NCBI RefSeq assembly: GCF_013391085.1
Contig: NZ_CP058334.1
Coordinates: 3,100,001-3,164,000 of the forward strand
DNA from: Natronomonas halophila
GTDB taxonomy: Archaea; Halobacteriota; Halobacteria; Halobacteriales; Haloarculaceae
Direction of reading: 5' to 3'
Length of the DNA stretch: 64,000 nt
A program made the position numbers and the translations under genes. Positions 46,672 through 55,022 of the stretch are shown here, piece after piece. Under the pieces are notes generated by a model. It was not told the DNA's origin, searched no databases, and saw only the letters and a program-made list of their open reading frames with translations. Each line of letters starts with the position of its first letter. Within the stretch, counting starts at the first letter, position 1.

Positions 46672-46752
46672 GTATAAGCGTGCCTTCGTGGGCCCGCCGT
46701 TCTGGCGACCGACTGTCTTCAGTCGTGCCATATGCCCGCCCGCGAATTTAAG
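46672..46752. promoter_or_regulatory. divergent leaderless promoters
   Basis: Minus-strand CTTATACC (46672-46679) precedes ATG 46648 by 24-31 nt, and plus-strand AATTTAAG (46745-46752) precedes ATG 46777 by 25-32 nt, leaving a compact divergent control region. Confidence 0.55.
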
Positions 46753-46776
46753 CGGGTTCGGACGAAGGGGCTGGTA

Positions 46777-47424
46777 ATGCCGCCGACCCTCGTGAACGTC
46801 GCCGTCGGCGTCCTGTTGGGCGTCGCCCTGCTGGGTGCGGCCTTCGACTGGCGGTCGCTCGGCCTCGCCGCCGTCGCGGCCGCGCTGCCGGATTTCGACG
46901 CCGTGTTGAGCCTGTTCGTCCACGGGGCGACGAACGCCGCGCTCCACTCGGCGTTCATCCCGCTTGCGGCCGCCGGCCTCCTCTACTGGGACACCGAGCG
47001 CCGTGAGGAATCGTGGCTTCGTTCCCGTCACGGCTGGTACGGCGTCCGCGTCGCGTGGGTCGCCATCGCCGCCTACGCCGTCGCCGGTATCGGGCTTGAC
47101 CTCTTCAATATCGAGAGCGCAGCGGTGCTATATCCCCTCTCGACGGACTACTACGCCATCGTCGGCAAGTTCGTCCTCTCGACACAGGAGGGCATCGTCC
47201 AGAGTTACGTGGAGTTCGGCAATAGCCTGCTGTCGGTTCGAACGGTCGGCACGACCGAGGGTCGCCATATCGCGACGTGGGTTAACCCGACGCCGGGAAC
47301 CGGAATCCCGGCCGACGCCGAGCGAACGGTCCGTGTCGTCGATTCGGCGTGGCAACTCGTCCTCGTGTTGGGGGCGATTGCCGCGATTCCGGCCAAGTTC
47401 GCGGTCGAAGGGGGGCGACACTGA
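46777..47424 (+). CDS. YdjM/DUF457-type membrane hydrolase-like protein, motif-poor paralogue
   Basis: A 215-residue membrane protein with about five hydrophobic segments. It contains AAALPDFDAVLSLFVHGATN and [20 protein letters not shown], homologous to the following gene and to membrane-bound metal-dependent hydrolases of the YdjM family. The second metal-site helix, HLFAHVFLDWTHLEGVN in its neighbour, is here AGIGLDLFNIESAAV, so two His and the Trp-Thr-His part are lost. It may be inactive and act with the neighbour. A TATA box supports ATG 46777 over the frame start at 46732. The stop overlaps the next start (TGATG). Confidence 0.82.
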   Translation: MPPTLVNVAVGVLLGVALLGAAFDWRSLGLAAVAAALPDFDAVLSLFVHGATNAALHSAFIPLAAAGLLYWDTERREESWLRSRHGWYGVRVAWVAIAAYAVAGIGLDLFNIESAAVLYPLSTDYYAIVGKFVLSTQEGIVQSYVEFGNSLLSVRTVGTTEGRHIATWVNPTPGTGIPADAERTVRVVDSAWQLVLVLGAIAAIPAKFAVEGGRH

Positions 47425-48104
47425 TGCCGTCGACCATCGTTCAGGTCGGCCTCGCCTTTCTCGTCGGTGTCGGCCTTCTCGGAAGCTACTACGACCGGCG
47501 GGCCGGGGTGTTCCTGCTGGCGGTCGTCCTGCTGCCGGACGCCGACACGCTCGTCGGGTTCGTCATGGACGGCGCCCACCGGACGCTGTTGCACAACGCC
47601 GTCCTGCCGGCGGCCGGCATGGGCGTCCTGTACTGGGAGACCCACTACCGCGAGGTATCGTGGATACGTCTGCAGGTCGGCAACTACGGCACTCGCCTGC
47701 TGTGGGTCGGCTTTTTCGTTCACCTCTTTGCGCACGTCTTCCTCGACTGGACGCATCTCGAGGGCGTCAACATGCTGTGGCCGCTCCACGACCAGTTCTT
47801 CAAACTGGAGGGGGACGCCTACTACTCGACGGCTGAGGGGTTCGTCCAGACGTTCGTCGAAGTCTTCGAGGACCCCGAAACCGGCCAGCAGTCCGTCGAC
47901 GTCGGCGGCGGCGAGAGCAGCCAGAACACCCACGTCGCGAACCCGGCCCAGCCATCGGCGGACCCCTCGCCGGACGAACCGGTCGACCGACGGTTCCCCA
48001 TCGCGGTACAGGGCTGGCAACTCTACCTCGTGGCGACCGGGGTCTTTGCGGCCGTAGCGAAGACGTTTCAGTCCTCGCCCGACTCGGAACGAACCGATGA
48101 GTGA
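47424..48104 (+). CDS. YdjM/DUF457-type membrane-bound metal-dependent hydrolase
   Basis: A 226-residue membrane protein, paralogue of the preceding gene, with intact putative metal-binding motifs: AVVLLPDADTLVGFVMDGAH, RTLLHNAVLPAAGMGVLYWE and HLFAHVFLDWTHLEGVNMLW. The loop before the last helix is long and Ser/Asp-rich (GGGESSQNTHVANPAQPSAD). Bacterial homologues are poorly defined; the substrate is unknown. Its ATG overlaps the previous stop by one base and its end overlaps the GNAT gene by 8 nt, so three genes form a tight operon. Confidence 0.84.
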   Translation: MPSTIVQVGLAFLVGVGLLGSYYDRRAGVFLLAVVLLPDADTLVGFVMDGAHRTLLHNAVLPAAGMGVLYWETHYREVSWIRLQVGNYGTRLLWVGFFVHLFAHVFLDWTHLEGVNMLWPLHDQFFKLEGDAYYSTAEGFVQTFVEVFEDPETGQQSVDVGGGESSQNTHVANPAQPSADPSPDEPVDRRFPIAVQGWQLYLVATGVFAAVAKTFQSSPDSERTDE

Positions 48105-48636
48105 CCTTCCGGCGGCAATCACCCTTCGGCCGTACGACCCACGGGACGACGCCGACCGGCGCGGCCTGTGGGCGCTGAAAACCGCTTTCGAGACCGGTCT
48201 CGGGACGGGAACCGGCGGCGACGAGAAAGCCGAGAAGTACGCGGCCAAACTGGACGACACCTATCGGGAGCGGTGGCTCTCGTGGGTCGACCGCTGTATC
48301 GCCGACGAGGAACGATGTCTCCTTCTGGCGGAGGGGGAGGCCGATGCCGGAACTGACCGCGAGGACGGCATCGTGGGTTATCTCTTCCTCTTGCCGGAAC
48401 GACTCGCCTTCATCTGGGATGCGGCCGTCGTCAACGAACTCTACGTGGCGCCCGCGTGGCGGGGCGAGGGCGTCGCCGACGGCCTCATGGACGCCGCCGT
48501 CGCCGTGGCCCGCCAGCAGGACCTGCCGCTGGACCGTCTCCTCCTCGACGTCGACCCGGATAACGAGCGTGCCTACGCCTTCTACGAGCGGCACGACTTC
48601 GAACCGTGGGGAGAAATCGTTGCTCGGCAGCTATAA
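48097..48636 (+). CDS. GNAT-family N-acetyltransferase
   Basis: Transfers an acetyl group from acetyl-CoA to an amine. The 179-residue product has the GNAT motif A region VVNELYVAPAWRGEGVADGL (Arg-x-x-Gly-x-Gly/Ala loop) and the C-terminal NERAYAFYERHDFEPWGEI. The middle (about 75-105) includes VGYLFLLPERLAF. The substrate is unknown. It overlaps the upstream membrane hydrolase gene by 8 nt, so translation is likely coupled. The next gene is convergent. Confidence 0.9.
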   Translation: MSDLPAAITLRPYDPRDDADRRGLWALKTAFETGLGTGTGGDEKAEKYAAKLDDTYRERWLSWVDRCIADEERCLLLAEGEADAGTDREDGIVGYLFLLPERLAFIWDAAVVNELYVAPAWRGEGVADGLMDAAVAVARQQDLPLDRLLLDVDPDNERAYAFYERHDFEPWGEIVARQL

Positions 48637-48670
48637 CGCGCGAAAAGTGTGGGTTCGTTGGATTGAGCTA

Positions 48671-49231
48671 TCAGGAGGTTAGACCGCCGACGGCGCCGCC
48701 GATGGCGCCGAAGACGACCGGATAGAGGATGCCGGCGACGACGATTGCCGGCAGGAGGTCCGGTGCCCCGGCGGCGTCACCGACGCTCACCTCGAAGAGG
48801 AAGGCGCCGATGACCGACAACACGAGATAGCCGGGCACCACGAGCGCACCCGCGACGGCCCCGTCGCTGAGGTCGTCGATGCCCTGAAATCGGGTGATAG
48901 CCAGTCCCGCGATGAAGAGGAAGGCGGGCGGCAGGACGTACAGGGCGACCGTAAAGCCGTTATCGCCGCCGATGAAGGCCGCCGGTGGTTCGAAAAAGCC
49001 GACGTTCTCGTAGGTGATGTCGACGAAGTGGGCGTTGTAAAACACCCACCCGACGAGTTCGTAGGTCGCGGATTCGCCCTCGAAGCCCTCGACGATGCGG
49101 TTCAACGCCGAGTCTTGGAGGTCCGTCGCTGCGATGAGGTACGTCACGACGTAACCGAGCAGCCAGGCGACCGCACCGGCTACCGCACCTACTCCGAACG
49201 GGAGGTCGTTCGTATCGACGCTTGCTGACAT
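48671..49231 (-). CDS. multi-pass membrane protein, unknown function
   Basis: A 186-residue protein with about four or five hydrophobic segments (FGVGAVAGAVAWLLGYVVTY near the start; LYVLPPAFLFIAGLAI; ALVVPGYLVLSVIGAFLFEV; LPAIVVAGILYPVVFGAIGG). The first loop (about 38-85) is outside and acidic. It resembles families of haloarchaeal transporter-like membrane proteins with no assigned role. There are no charged residues in the helices that would suggest ion transport. It is monocistronic. Confidence 0.75.
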   Translation of the reverse strand: MSASVDTNDLPFGVGAVAGAVAWLLGYVVTYLIAATDLQDSALNRIVEGFEGESATYELVGWVFYNAHFVDITYENVGFFEPPAAFIGGDNGFTVALYVLPPAFLFIAGLAITRFQGIDDLSDGAVAGALVVPGYLVLSVIGAFLFEVSVGDAAGAPDLLPAIVVAGILYPVVFGAIGGAVGGLTS

Positions 49232-49294
49232 GTCATTCGTTCGTTCACAGTCGGATTAAAAGATAGTTCCGGCCGTCCGGTCCTCGGTCAGTTC

Positions 49295-50131
49295 TCACTC
49301 CAGCGTCGCTTCGGTGTCGACGCCGTAGACGCGGGCGGGCGTCTCGACGTGTGCGCGATAGAGCGACTCCTCGTAGCCCTCTTCGGCGAGCCACTTCGTT
49401 CGGTTGGGAACGGTCTTGGGGCCGAAGACGGCGCCCGGTCGGTCGGGGTCGTCGATGAAGTCCGTCTCCATGAAGAAGGGCCAGTCGCCGCCGCAGGCGC
49501 GTTCGAGTTCGTCCTTGTCGCAGATGACGCTCGGAATCGGCCCCTCGATATGGCCGTTCGCGTAGTGTTTGACGACCCGCTCGCGGGGCAGCCCCTCGGC
49601 TTCGGCCCACTCCGCTACCTCCTCGAAGTCCTCGCCGCCTTCCGTGTGCAACTGGACGGCACAGCCGACCTCCGCCGCGCGCTCGAAGGCATAGCGCATC
49701 ACCTCGTTGGAGGCCTCCCAGACCGCGTCGCTGACGTCGTAGTGCGGGCGGCCGGATTTGATAGCTAGCGCCGGCCCCTCGGCGACGTACTCCGCGGCGA
49801 CTTCGATACCGGTCTTCATCAGGTCGGCGGCTTCCTGCGCGTCGTAGCCGCGGTCGACGAGTTGGGAGACGAGTCCCGGATGGACGCCGAGGACGGGCCA
49901 GGCCCGGCCGGGCAGAATCTCGTCTGCCTCCTCGGTCACCTCGATGGTGATATCGAACGTCTCGTGGAACCCCTCGGCGTCGTCGAACTCGCCGACCAGA
50001 TGCCAGGAGGGCTTGTTGAGGACGTTCAGGTGCGTGCCGCCGACGTTGGCGAACTCCTCGGCGGCCTCGGCACCGCGGCCGTTGACGGGGTCTAGGTGGA
50101 GATGGTTATCGAGAATCGGACCGTCGTACAT
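49295..50131 (-). CDS. TatD-related metal-dependent hydrolase
   Basis: The 278-residue product has the amidohydrolase opening LDNHLHLDPVNG (HxH metal site), PVLGVHPGLVSQLVDRG, VGCAVQLHTEGGEDFEEVAE (metal His), RVVKHYANGHIEG and a C-terminal METDFIDDPDRPG (metal Asp). This is a TIM-barrel hydrolase like TatD DNases and related phosphotriesterase-like enzymes; the substrate is unproven. It lies 75 nt downstream of the exchanger gene at 50206-51216 and runs in the same direction. Confidence 0.86.
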   Translation of the reverse strand: MYDGPILDNHLHLDPVNGRGAEAAEEFANVGGTHLNVLNKPSWHLVGEFDDAEGFHETFDITIEVTEEADEILPGRAWPVLGVHPGLVSQLVDRGYDAQEAADLMKTGIEVAAEYVAEGPALAIKSGRPHYDVSDAVWEASNEVMRYAFERAAEVGCAVQLHTEGGEDFEEVAEWAEAEGLPRERVVKHYANGHIEGPIPSVICDKDELERACGGDWPFFMETDFIDDPDRPGAVFGPKTVPNRTKWLAEEGYEESLYRAHVETPARVYGVDTEATLE

Positions 50132-50205
50132 GGCCGTGGTTTCGACTGGCGTTCGGAAAAACGGTGCGGGAACGGCCGGCGGGTGACGGCCCGTGGGGTG
50201 GCCCC

Positions 50206-51216
50206 TCAGACGTAGTTCACGGCGCCGACGCTTTCCAGCAGGAGCCAGCCGACGAAGACGGCATACATCGCGAGCATCGCGCTCGCCTCCCCGTCGGAGA
50301 TTTCCATGCCCGTTCGCGCGAAGGCAAAGAGGACGATGGTTGCGACGACCAGAAACGCCATCATCGGAACGGCGGCGGTGAAGGAAACGGTCGTCGCGCC
50401 CGCCAGCAGGACGCCCGCGGGAACCGCCACGAGCAGGTCGAAAATGTTGCTCCCGAGGACGTTCCCCAGACTCACTGCGGGTTCATCGAGGCGTGCAGCG
50501 GCGACGCTGATGAGGGCGTCCGGCAGGCTCGTCGCCGCGGCGACGACGGTCAGCCCCCAGAGGAACGAGGGCGTCCCGAAGGCATCACCGAGGCCGACCG
50601 CGGACCACACCAGCGCCTCGACGCCGGCGATGATAAGCGCGATGCCGCCGATGAGTTGGGCCCACTGAATCGCGAGCGCCCGGGGGGTCAGCGTCACCGG
50701 CGTCACGTTCGACTCGCTGACGTCGAGATACTGGATGAAGACGTAGAGGCCGTACAGCGCGAGCAGTGACAGGGCCAGCGGTCTGGTGAGGTTGCCCCGG
50801 AGGTCGGCCCCCTCGACGGGGTTGTAGATGACCGCAAACGAGAGGACGAGGAACAGCGAGGCGACCGACAGCATGTAGAACTGGGCCTCCTTGTAGACGA
50901 CGTCCCGGCCGGTATCGAGCGGTCCGTCGGACAGCAGGACCGACAGTGCGGGAATCACGAGGATGTTGAAGACGGCCGAGCCGACGATGATACCGACGCC
51001 GAGTTCGAACTCGCCGTACCGAATCGTCGAGATGACAGCGCTGGCGAGTTCGGGTGCTGACGACCCGATAGCGGCGATGAGCGCGCCCTGAATCAGCCGC
51101 GGGAGCGCGTAGTGTTCGGCGAGTTGGCCCGAGGAGCGTTCGAGCCACGTCGAACCGGCCCAGACGAGAGCCGTCGCGACGATACCGACGCCGGCGAGGA
51201 CGGGCACGCCCGCCAT
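50206..51216 (-). CDS. CaCA-superfamily cation exchanger (sodium:calcium antiporter)
   Basis: The 336-residue membrane protein has two homologous halves with the alpha-repeat signatures GALIAAIGSSAPELASAVIS and GLTVVAAATSLPDALISVAA, the acidic Glu/Asp of which carry ions in this family. About ten helices are predicted. It likely exports Ca2+ in exchange for Na+ or H+. The start overlaps the stop of the NYN gene by one base (TAATG), so these are one operon. Confidence 0.9.
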   Translation of the reverse strand: MAGVPVLAGVGIVATALVWAGSTWLERSSGQLAEHYALPRLIQGALIAAIGSSAPELASAVISTIRYGEFELGVGIIVGSAVFNILVIPALSVLLSDGPLDTGRDVVYKEAQFYMLSVASLFLVLSFAVIYNPVEGADLRGNLTRPLALSLLALYGLYVFIQYLDVSESNVTPVTLTPRALAIQWAQLIGGIALIIAGVEALVWSAVGLGDAFGTPSFLWGLTVVAAATSLPDALISVAAARLDEPAVSLGNVLGSNIFDLLVAVPAGVLLAGATTVSFTAAVPMMAFLVVATIVLFAFARTGMEISDGEASAMLAMYAVFVGWLLLESVGAVNYV

Positions 51217-51665
51217 TATTCGAGGGTTACCTCCTCGTGGGCGGCGTTCCGCAGCGCGTCCGAGCGACCGTAGGTGCCGGGGGCGACGGCGATGGTGTTT
51301 AGTCCCCGCTTCTTCGCCGTCTCGATGACTGGCTTGAAATCCGTGTCCCGTGAGACGATAAGGAGCGTATCGATGCGGCCCTCAACGGCGGCTTCGACGG
51401 CATCGACGGCGAGTTTGACGTCCACGTCACCGCTGGTCGTGACGACTTCGAAGCCGCGCGCCTCGGCGGCCTGAATGAGGCCGCCGCCGGCGTTCTCGTC
51501 GACGTAGACGCGGGCGATGGTGCTGGTGCCTTCGGCCTCGGTTAGCGCCCGCAGGTCGTCGAGGTCGACGTCGAACTCCTCGCGGAAGACGTTCGGCCCG
51601 TCGACGAAGATACCGACGTTGGCGGGGGCCGACGGCCCGCCTCGAAGTCGGTCGAACAGTCCCAT
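51216..51665 (-). CDS. NYN-domain protein (PIN-like nuclease fold)
   Basis: A 149-residue protein with a short N-terminal stretch (MGLFDRLRGGPSAPANVG) and a NYN domain. The acidic active-site residues sit in IFVDGPNVFREEF, SGDVDVKLAVDAVEAA and LLIVSRDTDFKPVIETAK, followed by GLNTIAVAPG. NYN proteins related to TIGR00288 are predicted metal-dependent RNases. The upstream frame start at 51692 is less likely than 51665. It lies between two cation-exchanger genes, overlapping the downstream one by a base, which is an unusual partnership. Confidence 0.88.
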   Translation of the reverse strand: MGLFDRLRGGPSAPANVGIFVDGPNVFREEFDVDLDDLRALTEAEGTSTIARVYVDENAGGGLIQAAEARGFEVVTTSGDVDVKLAVDAVEAAVEGRIDTLLIVSRDTDFKPVIETAKKRGLNTIAVAPGTYGRSDALRNAAHEEVTLE

Positions 51666-51746
51666 ATCGCCGATTCCGACCGGCCGCATCAAATCGCTGT
51701 TGGTCCGTCCCGCAGGCGCACGCTCCCGCAGCGGTTCCGTGGGTTC

Positions 51747-53102
51747 CTATCGGCCGGCCGCGCTGCGTATCGTCTCCCCGGTCCGCCGGAGAATCGCTCC
51801 GAAATCCCGCCAGCGATAGGCGAACAGCGCGGTTCCAAGCACGACGTAGACGGCGCTGAACGCCAGCAGGAACTCGTAGCTCGACAGCGGGAGCGCGACG
51901 TACTCGCGGATGAGGACGAACTCGATGAGCACCTGCGAGAGGAAAAGTACGAGGAGGACGACAGCCTCCCGGACGGACATCTCGAAGTTGATGAGAATCG
52001 CGATGGCGAAGAACGACTGGGCGGCGGTCAGCCAAATTTCGGCGCTCTGCTTGGGGTCGAACGGAAGCGCCCCGTAGCGCCCGAGCGCGACGGAGTAGAC
52101 GACCACGAGCGTCCCGATGAGCAGCGTCCACTGGTTGAGTTTCGAGGAGATGAGCGCGTTGAACCCCGCCGTCGAGCGGGCCTTGTTCACCAGATAGGCG
52201 ACGACGATGAGTTCCGGCGATTCGGAGGCAAGCGGCGCAATCCACTGAATCATGAAGAACGACGGGATGCCGACGTTCTTGCCCAACTCTTCGAGGCCGT
52301 GGGCGAACGGTTCGACAGCGATGAAGATTACCAGCCCGGAGTACACGAAGAGCAAAAGCACCGTCGCGATTCGGGAGCGTTTCGGGAACTGCTGGAGGCG
52401 GGCCGGAACGCCGACGTGTTCGAGGTGTGGGTCTATGTCGCCTTTGAGAATGATGGCGATGTACGTGACGTAGATGCCGACGAGAACGACCATATCGACG
52501 ATGTCGATACCGCCGTTCAGCGGGATGAAGAACGCCCACAGCGTCGCCGCGAGCAGGAAGACTATTTCGAGGCCGACGTCGTGGTCGAGCGTGACGGCGT
52601 CCTGCAGGAACCCGGACCGCTTCTCGACGGCGGGGTCCTTCGTCGTCTGACTCCGCCAGATGGTAAACAGCGCGATGCCGGCCCACCCGAGGCCGATGAG
52701 GATGCGGTTGGCGCCGGTCATGTTCGCGACGGCGAGGTTGCCCGCCTCGATACCACGGGTCGTGCCCGCGAACTGGCCGGCGTCCCATGCGTAGAGGGCG
52801 TCGACGGCGTACTCGGGAGCGACGGCGAGCACCGCGAGCACCGCGATGGCGAAGGCGCGCGGAACGTCCTTTTCGGCGGTTTCGGCACCCCACGCGAGGA
52901 GGAAGGATGCCCCGAGGATGGAGACCCCGCTGACGAAGACGACGGCCAGCGTCGAGGGGTCGAGCAGTACTGCAGGCACCGCATACGGGATGCCGAGGAC
53001 GCCCGCGATTGCGGGCAGGAGGGTCGTCACAGCCCAGACGGCGACCCAGGGGACCGTCGCGCCGACGACGATGGCGATTGCCTTCCGATACCCGTCACTC
53101 AT
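51747..53102 (-). CDS. CaCA-superfamily sodium/calcium exchanger, second copy
   Basis: A 451-residue membrane protein with twelve or so hydrophobic segments. The alpha-repeat regions appear as VLAVLAVAPEYAVDALYAWD and MIQWIAPLASESPELIVVAY, with the Pro-Glu in each resembling the GNxxPEx motif of Na+/Ca2+ exchangers. It is longer than its neighbour at 50206-51216 and diverges from it strongly, so the two are not recent duplicates. It lies 81 nt upstream of the NYN gene. A divergent gap of 205 nt separates it from gcvT. Confidence 0.86.
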   Translation of the reverse strand: MSDGYRKAIAIVVGATVPWVAVWAVTTLLPAIAGVLGIPYAVPAVLLDPSTLAVVFVSGVSILGASFLLAWGAETAEKDVPRAFAIAVLAVLAVAPEYAVDALYAWDAGQFAGTTRGIEAGNLAVANMTGANRILIGLGWAGIALFTIWRSQTTKDPAVEKRSGFLQDAVTLDHDVGLEIVFLLAATLWAFFIPLNGGIDIVDMVVLVGIYVTYIAIILKGDIDPHLEHVGVPARLQQFPKRSRIATVLLLFVYSGLVIFIAVEPFAHGLEELGKNVGIPSFFMIQWIAPLASESPELIVVAYLVNKARSTAGFNALISSKLNQWTLLIGTLVVVYSVALGRYGALPFDPKQSAEIWLTAAQSFFAIAILINFEMSVREAVVLLVLFLSQVLIEFVLIREYVALPLSSYEFLLAFSAVYVVLGTALFAYRWRDFGAILRRTGETIRSAAGR

Positions 53103-53307
53103 GGCTTTGGGACCACCGAGCGTTCGGCTCCCGAGCCGTCAGAAGGCCCTCCCGTCCGCGCAATTGGCTACGTTCCACGTCGAACCGACTCGTTCGATAA
53201 TACGCGGCGAACGAACTACAAGGTACTGGTGGCCTGGAAGAAGCGAAAACCGGCGACAGGTCATCGAGTGCGGAACTACTTACTCCCCGCCCAACGAGGA
53301 AGTAGGT

Positions 53308-54396
53308 ATGTCCCTTCGAACCCCACCGCTCGGCGAGGTCCACGCCGACGCGGACGCGAAACTCACCGAATTCGGCGGGTGGGAGATGCCCGTCGAGTTC
53401 GATTCCATCCGCGAAGAACACGAGGCCGTCCGCACCGCCGCCGGGAAGTTCGACGTCTCCCACATGGGCGAAATCGAGGTGTCGGGGCCCGACGCGACCG
53501 AACTGATGAACCGCCTGACGAGCAACGACGTCACCGAGTTGGGGTCGGGCGACGCCCAGTATTCGACCATCACCGACGAGAACGGCGACATCATCGACGA
53601 TACGGTCGTCTATCGGCTGCCGGCCCGCGACGACGCGGACTACCTCTTCATCCCGAACGCGGGCCACGACGGCCAGCTGTACGACCGCTGGACCGACCAC
53701 GCCGAGGCGTGGGACCTCGACGCCACCATCGAGAACGCGACGACCGAGTACGGGATGATTGCCGTACAGGGTCCCGATGCCCTCCCGTTGCTGGCCGACC
53801 TGTGTGAGAACCCGAGCGACATCGCGCGCTTTACCGCCGAACACCGAGACGTGGCGGGAACCGATTGCCTCGTCGCTCGCACGGGATATACGGGCGAGGA
53901 CGGCGTCGAGTTGCTCTTCGCCGCCGACGATTCCGAGGCGGTCTGGTCGGCGCTGGATTGCCAGCCCTGCGGCCTCGGCTCGCGTGACACCCTCCGGCTG
54001 GAAGCCGGCTTCCTGCTTTCCGGGCAGGATTTCGATATCGAGGAAAACCCCCGGAACCCCTACGAGACCGGCATCTCCTTCGTCGTCGACCTGGAGACGG
54101 AGTTCGTCGGCCGGGATGCGCTCGCCGAGGTAGACGAGCAGGGCGTCGACGAGACGTTGGTCGGCTTCCGCCTGCAGGAGCGCGGTATCGCCCGGCATGG
54201 CTACGAAATCGCCGTCGACGGCGAGACGGTCGGCGAAGTCACGAGCGGGACGATGAGCCCGACGCTCGGCGACGCCATCGGCCTCGGCTACGTGCCCGTC
54301 GAATACGCCAACCCCGGGACCGAACTGGCTGTCCTCGTTCGGGGTCGCGAAAAGCAGGCAGAAGTAGTGTCGCTGCCGTTCTACGAGCGGGAGTGA
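53308..54396 (+). CDS. gcvT: aminomethyltransferase (glycine cleavage T protein)
   Basis: T protein of the glycine cleavage system: transfers the aminomethyl group from lipoyl-H protein to the C1 carrier, releasing ammonia. The 362-residue product shows LTEFGGWEMPVEFDSIREEH, GKFDVSHMGEIEVSGPDATE, VARTGYTGEDGVELLF, LGSRDTLRLEAGFLL and RGIARHGYEI, all family landmarks. ATG 53308 starts MSLRTPPLGEVHADADA; the longer frame reads through the promoter region. gcvH follows after a 626-nt interval that contains a small membrane gene and a minisatellite. The P protein genes are not in the window. Confidence 0.96.
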   Translation: MSLRTPPLGEVHADADAKLTEFGGWEMPVEFDSIREEHEAVRTAAGKFDVSHMGEIEVSGPDATELMNRLTSNDVTELGSGDAQYSTITDENGDIIDDTVVYRLPARDDADYLFIPNAGHDGQLYDRWTDHAEAWDLDATIENATTEYGMIAVQGPDALPLLADLCENPSDIARFTAEHRDVAGTDCLVARTGYTGEDGVELLFAADDSEAVWSALDCQPCGLGSRDTLRLEAGFLLSGQDFDIEENPRNPYETGISFVVDLETEFVGRDALAEVDEQGVDETLVGFRLQERGIARHGYEIAVDGETVGEVTSGTMSPTLGDAIGLGYVPVEYANPGTELAVLVRGREKQAEVVSLPFYERE

Positions 54397-54520
54397 ACAC
54401 CCCGCCCGACGGAGGCCTATCCCGAGGGGATGTCGACCCCGGTCCCTCGAAGAGGCGAGAAGACGCGAAATCCGACAGAGAGTCGGCGTAGCGGCGTTCC
54501 GTTCTTCGGCAGGCTACACG

Positions 54521-54530
54521 TTATTTATAC
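54521..54530 (+). promoter_or_regulatory. TATA promoter of the small membrane gene
   Basis: TTATTTATAC is 19-28 nt before GTG 54549, the leaderless spacing, supporting the unusual GTG start. Confidence 0.55.
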
Positions 54531-54548
54531 GGGGCTCGTAAGACTGGC

Positions 54549-54734
54549 GTGGCCACGCTGAGTCAGGAGAAATTGAAGCATCTGTTCCTCGGGTTACTGG
54601 CGGGTCTGGTCTTGCTCATGCTGGTCGTTCTCGCGACGGAGTTGATAGCGAACATCTTCCTCCCGGAGTATCTCGTCGGGGGAGCCCAAGACGCGTTCCC
54701 GGCCGATGGCCGTAGCGTGCCCGGTACTGGGTGA
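54549..54734 (+). CDS. small membrane protein between gcvT and gcvH
   Basis: A 61-residue protein starting at GTG (read as Met): MATLSQEKLKHLFLGLLAGL, then a hydrophobic segment to about residue 36 (LVLLMLVVLATELIANIFLP). The TATA box at the leaderless distance makes the GTG start credible. It has one transmembrane helix with an amphipathic N-terminus and a Gly/Ala-rich C-terminal tail. I do not recognise the family. Its separate promoter suggests it is not part of glycine cleavage. Confidence 0.6.
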   Translation: MATLSQEKLKHLFLGLLAGLVLLMLVVLATELIANIFLPEYLVGGAQDAFPADGRSVPGTG

Positions 54735-54780
54735 ACCCTCCGACCAACGGAGGTATCGTTTCGTTCGGTACGTCGCCGGT

Positions 54781-54987
54781 ATGTCCCGTGCGTTTTTGAA
54801 GACGGATCGGAGTGACCCCAATACGGAACTCCGAAAGCCCGTCCTCTCCGTCGGTGGCACGTCCCTCCTTGCTACGAGCGGTCTCGGTTTGAGCGTGTTC
54901 GTCGTCAGCGTGTTCGTCGTCAGCGTGTTCGTCGTCAGCGTGTTCGTCGTCAGCGTGTTCGTCGGGACCCCCACGAGCGGGGCATAG
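54781..54987 (+). CDS. possible microprotein with a repeat-coded hydrophobic tail
   Basis: An open frame of 68 residues ([20 protein letters not shown] at the start) whose last third is five copies of Ser-Val-Phe-Val-Val made by the 15-bp minisatellite, forming one strongly hydrophobic helix. No TATA box lies upstream at the expected distance and the codon use of the first part is not distinctive, so this may be chance. The opposite strand also has an open frame across the repeat (Thr-Thr-Asn-Thr-Leu units). Confidence 0.25.
   Translation: MSRAFLKTDRSDPNTELRKPVLSVGGTSLLATSGLGLSVFVVSVFVVSVFVVSVFVVSVFVGTPTSGA
54892..54964. repeat. 15-bp minisatellite, about 4.9 copies
   Basis: The unit AGCGTGTTCGTCGTC occurs four times without a mismatch (54892-54951), followed by a fifth unit that matches for 13 nt. 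Exact identity of units suggests recent expansion or contraction by slippage. The unit is a multiple of three, so copy change keeps any reading frame. Confidence 0.9.
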
Positions 54988-55022
54988 AAAGCACTACATT
55001 CCCGACCCCGAATACCACACGT

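Noticed and set aside
51427-52893. 488-codon antisense frame over the second exchanger
   Set aside because: Arg-rich product typical of the shadow frame of a membrane protein gene; the sense frame has clear family motifs.
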